Source of the DNA: Cryptomeria japonica
Lineage: Eukaryota > Streptophyta > Pinopsida > Cupressales > Cupressaceae
Length of the DNA stretch: 58,000 nucleotides
Assembly: GCF_030272615.1 (NCBI RefSeq)
Contig: NC_081414.1
Coordinates: 55,145,636-55,203,635, forward strand
Reading direction: 5' to 3'
A program made the position numbers and the translations under genes. Under the pieces are notes generated by a model, which worked only from the letters and a program-made list of their open reading frames with translations, had not been told where the DNA came from and did not search any database. Below, one piece after another: positions 1-9,889 of this stretch (position 1 is the stretch's first letter; each line of letters begins with the position of its first letter).

Positions 1-94
1 ATAATAGATCATGGTTTTAATTTAAAATTTAGATCTTTAGGTCCCCTGTCTTTCCCATTTATTATTTATAATTTAATTTAGATTTTGAAACCAT

Positions 95-825
95 GTGTCT
101 TTATAGGTTAGCAAACACTTCAATTGGTGCTCTAAAATTAACAAACTTGTCTTTTTTGTCTTCATCAATAGGCTCTTTTTGTTTTATCCTTAGAAAGGGG
201 CCTACTTCCCAAGTAGCCCTTAAGGCTTAGTGAGAGGGAATGACCCAAAGTGGTAACAAACTAAAGCCAAGCTCTTCCAAGACACTATAAATAAATGTGT
301 TTGTGACGAAAGTTGCAAGCAACAAGTGCTACATGGTGCTATAACGATATTATGACTCCCCATAAAACCTATAGAACACAACCTCTATAGGCTGGGAGGC
401 CTTCCATTTAATAGAACATAACATGTTATTGATTATAGCCACCCTAATGGATGCCCTTACTAGACACCTTTTGTGTTAGAATCCAAAAACCTTCTAGTTG
501 TTGGCACAGGAGGTCAAAAATCTGAAGCAACTCACATTCTTATGGTTCTTAGTAGAGATAAAAAGTTCGCCACAAGGAGTTTTTATGGGGGTTGGTGCTT
601 GGTTGTCTCAGAGAAGTGAGTGCCATGGAGGGGAGCCAGTGGGGTCAAGCATCTAAGTATCCACTCTGAATTGCGTCGCTTAAGGTAACCCCCCAAGTGA
701 GATTCAACAACTACTGTCTCGTACAACCCTAGGATTTTTGCTTTCATGATCAAAACAAGAAAACACTTTCAAACAAACAAACATTGTGTCTTCTTTGTTT
801 TCAAGTGTATGCAAAAATATTTCAC
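95..825 (+). repeat. Gypsy leader remnant, duplicate of 14070-14815
   Basis: This stretch aligns by eye with the untranslated leader of the gypsy element further right (about 14070-14815). Shared words include the 'caaacacttcaattggtgc' block, the 'gagaatgacccaa' block, 'gtggggtcaagcatctaagtatccactct' and the closing 'cttcaagtgtatgcaaaa'-like segment, in the same order and orientation, with many substitutions and small indels. It is therefore an older, independent copy of the same gypsy family. No coding is visible in it. Homology stops close to 825, where the inverted-word array begins, which marks a junction between two repeats. The rest of this older gypsy copy is not in the window. Confidence 0.8.
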
Positions 826-1660
826 ATTATACTTGAGTCCCCTTAAGACCTATATTATGTGATACTAGGACCTATTATGTGATATTAAGACCTATTATAT
901 GCGATAATACCTATCTTAAATATGACATAATAGGTATTATTGTGATTTAATAACATGACCATGTATGCAAAAACATTTCACATTATATACTTGAGCCCAA
1001 GCCTTAAGACCTATATTTATGATATATTAGGGCCTATTATATACATATGATTAATTAATAACCTATTATTGCATTATTTAGGTCCTAATATAACATACAT
1101 AATAGGTCCTAATATTCGCATAATATAGGTCGGAAGGGGAGTCAAGTATAATGTGAAATGTTTTTGCATATGTGGTCATGTATGAAGTCATAATTAATAA
1201 GACCTATTATGCCATAATAAGTTCTAACTTATATCATAGTTAAGACCTACTTAATTTCATGTGATAGGTCCTTTAATATCACATAATATATTTGTCTTAG
1301 GGGGAGTCAAGTATATTAATGCAAAATTTTTTTGCATACGTGGTCATATTAAGTAATAATAAGGCCTATTATGTGATTATTGGTCTTAAATATGACATAA
1401 ATTTAGAACCTATTATGTCATAACAGGTTCTATTTATATGATTGGACGTATGCAAAAATATTTCACATTATACTCAAGAGTCCCCTTAAGACCTATATTA
1501 TGCAGATAGTAGGACCTATTACATGTGATATTAGGTAGTCTATTATGCGATAATAGGTCTTAAATATGACATAATAGTCCACTTGTTATGACATAATTTT
1601 TAGGTCTTACTAAATGACTTGAAAATTTGGTTTCAAATTAAACTTGGAATTTCATTGCAT
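826..1660. repeat. AT-rich array of short direct and inverted words
   Basis: The words CCTATTATGTGATA and its complement, and the longer word GTATGCAAAAATATTTCACA, recur throughout. The long word occurs forward near 805, 965 and 1448 and inverted near 1150 and 1315, each followed (or preceded when inverted) by a CCCCTTAAGACC-like block. Such mixed direct and inverted copies can fold back on themselves. No open frame is present. Position just left of the transposase-like pseudogene suggests a subterminal repeat region of a DNA transposon, but I did not find a clear terminal inverted repeat or target duplication. Confidence 0.6.
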
Positions 1661-1704
1661 TAAAAATATTATGTCATCTTAAATTATGTGCAAAACGGGC
1701 TTGA

Positions 1705-2850
1705 GAAGAAGGGAGTTCTCAAGCGGGAGTTGAGGAAAATGAACCTATTGAAGAACACAATATAGTTGATGAACATAGGGAGAAGTTTGCCCAATTTGAA
1801 CCAATGGAGGTTGAAGGAGAGGGGTCAGGCTCCTCACCTCCTACCACCAGTATCGATGAGCATATTGTGGATCTAGCTAAATAGGTGAAGAGAAATGTTT
1901 CTTATAAAAATGTAGATCATTTACTTGAAATTAATGTGGATAAGTTGAAATGTCTCACTGAAGAACCTAGACATACTAAAAGGAGTTCAATGAATAAAAG
2001 TGCAAAAGAAATAATGTCTCATTTCTACAATCTTGATACTACACTAGAGAAAGCTCAATTGTTATCAGTTGTACTTACTCATAAATACTTAATAGATCCA
2101 CTGAAATTGTTAGGTATAGATATAACAAGTCAAAAGAGGAAAAATTCTCAGCTACAAAAATCTATTGTTGATAATGTTAAGAAAGGTTTGGTGAACATTG
2201 GTAAAAAATCTTGAACAGTAGATAAGACCATTTCAAGAACAGTGATGTTGACATCTTTAGTAAATGAAAGATTGCCTCAAAAAAGACAAATCTCTTCATT
2301 GTCATCTGATTTTGGTTCTAGTAGAAGTACAATATCAAAATATGTGAAAGGGAGAAAGAGTTTGGATGATACTACCTCAGAAGGGAATTGGGCAATTATG
2401 TGTAGAGCTCCTCGTTCTGATAGAATTGAAGATGTTGTTATGAACTTTTTGACAAGTTTTTGGAATGATAATACTCATCCTTCATCAAACAGTAGAGATG
2501 TTATCAAGAAAAGGATTTGCCTTGATCGTTATTATCTCCATGTAAAACATTGGTTAGACACAACAAAACATGAATTGTATGTGTTGTTTACTAAAACAAA
2601 CCCTCATATAAACATTGGACAAACCATGTTTGAACGGTTAAGGCCATATTATGTGGAGGTAAACAAATTCTTTGAAACTTGTTGTTGTCATTATCACATC
2701 AAATTTTATGTGTACTATCAGGTGTTTTGAAAGATTAGAGAAGATAGTGATGGTTATGAAAAAGCTGCTCGTAAATAAACAAGTCAACTCATAGCTTCCA
2801 TCTTATGTGATAAATTTGTGGAACATGCAGGGAATAGGCTAAATTGCCTT
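1705..2850 (+). pseudogene. Transposase-like pseudogene, N-terminal part
   Basis: One frame reads through 1705-2800 with in-frame stops at 1879-1881 (TAG), 2212-2214 (TGA), 2728-2730 (TGA) and a TAA near 2776, then shifts frame near 2850. The first 55 residues are acidic and low-complexity. A basic middle segment contains a helix-turn-helix-like stretch (SSDFGSSRSTISKYVKG), which may bind DNA, and the later part carries a Cys-rich patch (FETCCCHYH). No ATG start is visible, so the true start is unknown. It continues in the catalytic part at 2990-3512. I cannot name the family; the layout recalls uncharacterised transposase-like proteins found in animal genomes, from memory only. Confidence 0.6.
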
Positions 2851-2989
2851 TGAGAGATAAAGATACTGACATGAGGAAGATGGTAAATTGAAAGAGTTTC
2901 AAGTACAAAAATTTTTGAAATAAAATCTGGAAAGGAATCTACAAGGTTAGATTATGTAGAAGAGGAAATACCTATAGGAATATTTATAG

Positions 2990-3512
2990 AAAATATTTGT
3001 AAGTTGATAAAACCATACATATGACATGGTTTTTTTCCAAATGGCAAGCAGAACAATTTAAAACATTAAGAGTGACTTTCCCACTTGGAACTATTCTATC
3101 CATAGTGGACTTCATAGAAAATTACACTTTTGCACATCAAAAAGAGATTCAATCAGAGTATTACTTTCCAAAGAAAATCACTATTATGATGCATGTGTGT
3201 TATCAACATGCACAAATGGATTTGGATGGCATTGATAGTACATTTGAAAATCACGTCATTAAGAAAGAGTACCACTTCTATATTAGTGATGATAAGGAGC
3301 ATGACACACTTTTTGTACAACATTGCTTTAAGAAGTTTTTTTAGTATTTAAAAAAGAGAGGCATAACAATAGTTAAACATTTTGTTTGGTCTGATGGATG
3401 TGCGATACAATTCAAATCTCTGGAACCATTTTATGCACTATGTAGATATCATCGAAATGATAAAATACCATATGTTTAGAGTTTTTTTTAGAGTGGTCAT
3501 GGAAAGGGTGAA
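2990..3512 (+). pseudogene. Transposase-like pseudogene, catalytic part 1
   Basis: This segment continues the gene in another frame after a frameshift near 2850. It reads KWQAEQFKTL, then IVDFIENYTF...EIQSEYY, then ISDDKEHDT, then, after a TAG at 3342-3344, FVWSDGCAIQFKS and, after two more stops, SGHGKGE, which ends exactly at the solo LTR boundary. The invariant-looking Asp in VDFxENY, the Asp in WSDGCAxQFKS and the HGKGE block look like the first strand, a later strand and the C-terminal acidic residue of an RNase H-fold DDE/D nuclease. That assignment is inference. The reading frame resumes at 5657 with HDGAGT. Confidence 0.65.
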
Positions 3513-5436
3513 TGTAATACCTCGCCAGGAAACCTCGAAGGGATAAAGCTAAAACACACGAATGGAGTGCACATAATTTGTTTTTAAAATTAAACACAAC
3601 ATAATGATACAATGAGATCTCCAAATTTAGATTACACAATGGAAGACTTCAACTAGCACCTAAAGAGTTTCCCAACATGATTAACTAAATCCACATTTAA
3701 CTCAACTCATGCTAACTAAACCAATTAAGCTGGTTAACTTAATGACAAGATAATACTTAAACAAAGAATAATTTCTTTCACTTACTCATAAAGACTTAGT
3801 AGATCACATGATATGACAAAAATATAGATCACGTGGGCCCCCTTGGTAGCTCACGCTACCATTGGTAGCAGCCACTACCCTTGGTAGCGTGCTACCTCTT
3901 GCATGGTGGGGGTTTTTCCCTGCCACGTGGGTTGCTATTTATTTATTTTTTATTTTTTATTTTTGTAATTTATTTACTGTTAAAAACATGAATACATAGC
4001 AAAAACACAGTCTCACAGAGACTTAAAAATAATTTTTCTAGAAAACTTTGGATTTTCTAAAATTTACATTATCAGAATACCCAAATCCAAGAAAGGGAAA
4101 AATTCCTTTAAAACAAACACCTTTGGCAAAATAAGATTGATTAACATCCATCTAAACATCAGATCTACCAAACCCCAACTAAATTTTCCAATTTAAAACT
4201 TATTTATGAGAAGATTCAATGGAGTTTTAAACAAAATTTCATCTTGAACAACCAAACCCCAATATTTGGTTTTAATTATTGAAAACCAATTTATATAAGC
4301 ATAAATGACATTTGTAGGTTTGGAAAGGAAGCAAGGAGGGTTTGAGTTTGTGATTTCATTACAACTCTTACATTTTCCACACAAAATAAGGAATTATCTA
4401 CAAATACAACCAGAATTTTACAAAACAAAACCAAAACAATTTCTTTAAAACAAAGGAGCCAATGAAATAAACTAGAGGCCTACCTGGTTCAGCAATCCAG
4501 GCAAGATTGAAGGAGAGCCCAACCTGCAAGCCCCAAAAATCCTTTCTTTTGCGCAAATCCCCAAAATACCATTCTTGAAAAAAATATTTTTCCCCCATAA
4601 TATTTTCCAAAAATAATCCTCCTAAAAATATTTTCAAACCCTAGGTCAAATGCAAAGTTTGTTGACAAAAAATCTCCTTTTTAAAATAAAAATACTTTTA
4701 CACAATTTATTTCTAATTTCAAAAAATCAAAATGCCTCTTCCTCATTTAATTTCTAATTTTCCAAATTAACACAACTTAACATTTAAATTTCAAAAATGT
4801 TATGAGGGCAATATATATTTTTTAGTTAAAATAAAATCCCCAAATTAATCTTTCACACTTTATCAAATATATATTAACTTGCTTTTCTAATTAAAATTGA
4901 TTTTCTTTAAATAATTAAAATCAACCTTTCTATTTTTTTAAAGGCAAAGAGATTAAATTAATTCTATTTCTAATTAATTTAAATCTTTCCTTTCCAAAAG
5001 CATAACTAAATAATTTAATCCATTAAAATTTACCATTTAATTTAAACTAGCTACCATTTTGAATTGAGCAATTCTAAATAACGATTAATTGCATAAAGGG
5101 AACCTATTTAATTTAGTCCCTTAATTTTTAATGCATAAACACAACTAAATAAAATAAAATAAAAAGGATTAATTAGTGAATTTAACCACACACACAAAAC
5201 ATGAAATCCAAGAAAGCCAACCAAACAGACGACCTCCATACCCAACCACAGGAATATTGACAGACGACTGCCGACGCTCTCTTGAGCATGACTAGGGTCA
5301 AATGAGGGTCTCCCGACCACCTAATCCAATTTTTAAGGGTTAATGAGGAGCACTCAAACTTGTGAACCCAGATGGAATTGAACCTCGCACCCATGCGGTA
5401 CTGTACCTACAGTCTCCTGCAACCATGAATCACACA

Positions 5437-5473
<37 letters not shown>

Positions 5474-5656
5474 TAAGAGTGTTAGCCCAAGATTAATAGC
5501 ACAATTCGGGAGAATAATTAACATACATATGAATTGATGTGACAACCACATTAACAGGTATACACATTAATTAAAACATCTGACTATAACATGATTACAT
5601 GATAACTAACCAAGGTCAAACTGAGATTAGAATTTGATTAGGCCAGGGGTACTACA
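3513..5656. mobile_element. Solo LTR (2,144 bp) inserted in the transposase-like gene
   Basis: The insert begins TGTAATACC and ends GGTACTACA, imperfect inverted repeats of the TG...CA type that bound LTRs. Removing it joins SGHGKGE to HDGAGTCIKRSLRKH in one frame, so the borders are set by the interrupted protein. Flanks are GTGAA (3508-3512) and CTGAA (5657-5661), a 5-bp duplication with one mismatch. There is no internal domain, primer site or second LTR, so this is a solo LTR left by LTR-LTR recombination, probably from a gypsy-type element given its length. It holds a (TA)n microsatellite at 5441-5468. Orientation is undetermined. Confidence 0.82.
5441..5468. repeat. (TA)n microsatellite in the solo LTR
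   Basis: About 14 uninterrupted TA units. Ordinary slippage repeat. Confidence 0.95.
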
Positions 5657-5854
5657 CTGAACATGATGGTGCAGGAACTTGTATCAAACGTTCTCTAAGA
5701 AAGCATCAAATAAATTGTACACGAGATCATATAGACGATGTACATGATGTTGTTGAATGTTGTAAGAAACACTTTGTGCAACCTAATTATCCTAGTGAAT
5801 CATCATCGAAAACATACAGACCCATTCCATATAGAGTATTTTGGGAGATAACCA
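5657..5854 (+). pseudogene. Transposase-like pseudogene, catalytic part 2 (exon end)
   Basis: Immediately after the solo LTR the frame reads EHDGAGTCIKRSLRKHQ and is open to a GTACGT donor at 5855. The first four codons after the target duplication complete the motif HGKGExDGxG begun before the insertion. The first two bases of the next exon (5947) complete the split codon, so the junction reads EIT-N-VDRRS. Several His and Cys residues follow (VECCKKHF). This exon, unlike the earlier part, has no internal stop. Confidence 0.7.
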
Positions 5855-5946
5855 GTACGTGTTCCCTTTTAGTGTTTTATTTAAATATTTTTTAATTTAA
5901 CAACTTTATCTACATGTATGTTCATGTACACATGTACATTTTGTAG

Positions 5947-6252
5947 ATGTGGATAGAAGATCAATGCATGTATGCAAGAGCATGGAGAGGACAAGATCTT
6001 TACATTATGTCATGAGTATTGATAATCACCCATGGACATTGTACACTAGGGATTATTCATGTTTTTTTTCTGATTACATTTTAAAAAACTATGTTGATTT
6101 GAAGAACCAAGAGCTTGGATATGTTAGAGATTGAAAATTGGTGCCACTAGATGTTGTTGACACATACGAGGAGTCAAATGAGGATGAAATCTTTGAAGAC
6201 ATTCCTCTGATTTCTGGTGATTATGACCATATTTCAGTATTGATTAAAAAAG
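5947..6252 (+). pseudogene. Transposase-like pseudogene, downstream exon
   Basis: A TTTTGTAG acceptor precedes this exon and a GTATAT donor follows it. The intron phase (1) matches the exons on both sides. The frame reads VDRRSMHVCKSMERTRSLHYVMS and later an acidic stretch (EESNEDEIFEDIP). One in-frame TGA interrupts it at 6132-6134. Function of this part is unknown; in the overall gene it lies C-terminal to the putative catalytic core. Confidence 0.6.
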
Positions 6253-6275
6253 GTATATGACGCACAAATATATTT

Positions 6276-6278
<3 letters not shown>

Positions 6279-6306
<28 letters not shown>
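6279..6306. repeat. (AT)n microsatellite in an intron
   Basis: About 14 AT units just after the 5947-6252 exon, followed by (TTTA)n. It lies within the intron of the transposase-like gene. Confidence 0.9.
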
Positions 6307-6310
<4 letters not shown>

Positions 6311-6415
6311 TTATTTATTTATTTCCTTAAAAAATAAATTATTACATGTAAATAAATTTATAATTTAAATCGAGTACATACATTTTAAATTTATTTAACT
6401 TATTTCAAATTGTAG

Positions 6416-6544
6416 TAGATATTTTTGTAGTCATAGCAGAAGATGGAAATATAGAAGGTGTTAGTTATTATATATTGCATTGCACAAAAGAGAGAAAGAA
6501 GTTAACAAAATCTGAAATGAGCGATGGAATGTCCTTTCCCACAG
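6416..6544 (+). pseudogene. Transposase-like pseudogene, short exon
   Basis: It is bounded by an AAATTGTAG acceptor and an ACAG/GTTTGA donor, both in phase 1, so it splices in frame with its neighbours. It reads VDIFVVIAEDGNIEGVSYY...LHCTKERKKLTKS...GMSFPTG with no stop. The consistent phase across three introns is the best evidence that this was once a real spliced gene. Confidence 0.6.
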
Positions 6545-6691
6545 GTTTGAACTGATTTAAATGTTTAAATTATTTTAAATAAATTTATTTTTAACATGTA
6601 CACATATGCACATGTTTTAATTTTTATATGTACACAGCTCGCTTACATGCAAATTTTTAATTTCTCGTTTCTTATATACATGTACATGCAG

Positions 6692-6936
6692 GCTCAATTG
6701 TAGTGCAAGGGAAATATTTCAAACAAGTTAAAATTGTTCAACATGGGATTTATTTCACTGAATACCAAATTGACAACAAGGTATATCGATATAGCCACTT
6801 GGTCATTTTTGTTGGCTTAATTCTTCATACAGTTCCACGTCACAGGAGGTCTCAAAAGTGGAAACTAGATAGTGAAGATCATGAGAAAATATTAAGTGTT
6901 ATTGAAGAGCGGTCTGAACCACTTAATTTGGTATGA
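6692..6936 (+). pseudogene. Transposase-like pseudogene, last visible exon
   Basis: It follows an ACATGCAG acceptor; the first two bases complete a split Gly codon (PTG-SIVVQGKYF). It is open to a TGA at 6934-6936. The sequence (VVQGKYFKQVKIVQHGIYFTEYQI... then RHRRSQKWKLDSEDHEKIL) looks like a small beta-rich module followed by a basic, helical tail. No known domain is recognised. A degraded copy of its end (GAAGAGCGGTCTGAACC) recurs at about 7490. Confidence 0.6.
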
Positions 6937-7058
6937 ACTATTTAGTAAACCAAAGTACACGTCTTTCAACCCACGAATTTAATTAAAACTTGATAAATTA
7001 GAACATGTTTTGAATCTTGGATAAATTATTAAATACATTAATGTGTTTGAATTTAATA

Positions 7059-7110
<52 letters not shown>

Positions 7111-8299
7111 GGCTTGTGTGGACCATATATTGTTTAGTTAAATATTAAATTTTCAATTATATTAAATTAGGATGTATGAAGTTAATGTACATGTTAAGTA
7201 ATACTTGTGTGCATGTATGTAAAGTAAATTGGGACATGTGGATTAGTTGAAAATGTGTTAAGGCCCGATGTATGCACTTGATTAGGATGTATAGTCTATC
7301 TATTTCTAAATGCATGTATGCATATGTAATTTGTAAGTTGTTAAAATAATTTAGCATGTATGTAAAGTAAATTAGGACATGTATTTATTTAATTAAAAAT
7401 GCACATGTGTAAATTTAATTAAAAATGCATATTAAATTAGGATGTATGTGTAAGTTTGATATTAAATTAGGACAAGTGTATAATAATTGAAGAGCGGTCT
7501 GAACCACTTGATGTGTTGTGATCTATTTAGTACACCTAGAATTTAAATTATTGAATATGTTCCTTAACTTGAGTTTGTTCATTTGATATGAACAAGTGTG
7601 ATTTTTATATTGTTCATGGCTTGCACAGTGGAGTGGATATATTGTTCACAAATTCATTTAAATTCAATGTATATCTACATATACATGTTACATGTAGTAA
7701 AATTTAAATAAACATATCAATCTTCTTTTAATCTATCTACATGTACACAAATTCAGTCACAAATATATATAGAGAACTCTTACAAACATTTTTTAAATTA
7801 AACATTTACACCAATTCAATCTAGATGATCTTATATAATATAATTTAGAAGAATAATCAAACATTCACATACATATACATATGTGATCTAATAAGTTAAA
7901 TATAATAAAACACATCATTTAACTTAAATAAATATTTGAAGTATATATATCAAATGTGCAAATATGATCAAACGCTTGAATTGTACATATATATATATAA
8001 ATATAAAGTGTGTAAGTAATCTAACATGTGCATGATCATATATAATCTGAATACAAATGATGTGATATATAATCTAGGATCAAAGGTATAAATTATACAT
8101 ATAAAGTATAATCTAACCATGCATGCACATGATATATATAATCCAGGATCAAACACAAACTCTATAAAGTACATAATCTAACATACATGCATAAAATATA
8201 TAATCTGATCAAACACAAACTGTGTAAAGTATAATCTAGAAACTTCATACATGCATAAATATATAATATTAAAGTCTAAAATGCACATATAAAAAAGAT
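6937..8299. other. AT-rich stretch with short dispersed repeats, no gene
   Basis: I see no credible coding here. It holds a long (AC)n tract at 7062-7103, many repeats of 'aaattaggacatgta' and 'ataatct...atcaaacacaaact' words, and a 45-bp partial duplicate (about 7487-7530) of the last exon end and stop of the transposase-like gene (6900-6950). The duplicate suggests local slippage or a second, mostly lost, copy of the 3' end. Confidence 0.6.
7062..7103. repeat. (CA)n microsatellite
   Basis: About 21 CA units, followed by a short TA run. Confidence 0.95.
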
Positions 8300-9245
8300 A
8301 AACAATGAGCTATAAAGTCCAGCAAATCAACATGCATCCTGTCGACCATGAACCGAGCGACCATCTGAGGGAGAGTCCTAGTGAGAGTCAAGATGTCCAA
8401 TAGACCCTTACAAAATAGAATTTATTTAAATATTAAATATAGATCTCTTCACAAATACATATAAGCATATTTTTAAATATAATCAAATCTGAATAGTTAA
8501 AATTAAATTAAAATATAAATTGTAACACACATACATACATGTACAAATATACATAAGACCATAACTAACCTGTCCACTAACAACCTGTGTAGCATCAAAA
8601 GAATCTCTCCTATGCACACGCTCAAAGCTCAAGCTAGGAGTGACATGAGCTAACTATTATACATATAGATGTATACATGTATTTAAGGATTAGTCTAGGA
8701 TCAATTTAAATGATACAAGTTAACTTCTATTATTTATTAAATGATCTATATAGATTTATCATACATTACAACATATACATCTTGTAAAAATTTAAATGCA
8801 CATGTACATATCTAAGTATCAGGAGTAGGGTGTATAGTCTGATCATTTCCTATGATCATATCAACCACATCACTCATACCTACATATCTCTCTCTGGCTA
8901 TACATATGATTGAGGAGTTTACTAGGCACTGTGCATGAAGTGTTTGACTGTAGTAGCATATCCATAAACCCAGTATGGCTCAAACCTCATAATTGCTCCT
9001 CAAATGAATCCAATCCCTCATCTGTGATATGGACCTGATCAGCTCGTATCTCCTTCTCTATAGTAATAGAGTGATCTATAGGTGGTTTAGTGCCTGAAGC
9101 ATGCATAGAGTAATGAGAATGTTGTGACTGCCTCAAGGTATCATCGTTATAGAGGATCTATATCATCATGTGGCTCCTAATCAGGACCCTGTACAGGTGG
9201 ATCCTGATCATGTATATGATCATGGACTGGATCCTTGGACGCCAT
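8300..9245 (-). pseudogene. Unidentified minus-strand split gene remnant
   Basis: Read on the minus strand, an ATG at 9245-9243 opens MASKDPVHDHIHDQDPP..., broken by early stops. Further on, readable segments are TKPPIDHSITIEKEIRADQVHI..., ERYVGMSDVVDMIIGNDQT (about 8890-8815), AHVTPSLSFERVHRRDSFDATQVV (about 8650-8575) and LDILTLTRTLPQMVARFMVDRMHVDLL (about 8405-8320). The spaces between are AT-rich, as expected of introns, but I could not fix convincing splice sites. The residue usage of these islands differs from their AT-rich surroundings. No family is recognised. Its convergent position to the transposase-like gene would fit a second gene of the same DNA transposon; this is inference. 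Confidence 0.35.
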
Positions 9246-9299
9246 CTATGTAGGTAGGTCATAAAGTTAAAATAAATACCTAAGCACACACATATGAAG

Positions 9300-9840
9300 T
9301 GCATTTAATTTAAGACATTAAAAATTAAAATCAGTTAAATTATAGAGAGAGAGAGAGAGATCGTTAATCTTGATCTCATTAAAAATTAAAATGTACATAT
9401 GTGAATTTCTCACATAATTAATAGATATATATACATGAAGTTCGCGCATAATTAAAAAATTTAAATAAATAATTTTAAAGCTCGAGTGAGAGGGAGATCA
9501 TTCTTTAAAAATATATAAATTTATTTATATAGAGAGATCGCATAGATGTACATTTTAAATTATTAAAACATTAATGAGAGAGAGAGAGGAAGATCATTTA
9601 AATCATGACATCTAGAGAGAGATCTAACATTAATTTCAGAGAGAGAGAGATCATTTTAGATATATACATATAGTTACTAAATTAAAACATATATAAATTT
9701 ATCTATATGGATGGCATACACATATTTTAAATTATTAAAAACTTAATTCAAGAGAGAGAGGGAGATCATTTTCATGACAGAGAGAGAGATAACATTAATT
9801 TTAGAGAGAGAGAGAGAGAGTACATTAAAGATATATACAT
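9300..9840. repeat. Scattered (GA)n clusters
   Basis: Blocks of GAGAGAGA recur near 9343, 9484, 9574, 9610, 9640, 9752, 9778 and 9806, each often followed by 'gatcattt' and separated by 'aaaattaaaacatatat' filler, so the whole has a loose tandem structure of roughly 60-130 bp. No coding is present. Confidence 0.65.
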
Positions 9841-9889
9841 CATGTACTAAATCAAAACATAATTTTTAAAAATTATAACACATGCTAGA

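Noticed and set aside
4193-5394. Several minus-strand open frames in 4.1-5.4 kb
   Set aside because: All lie inside the solo LTR and have LTR-like rather than coding composition.
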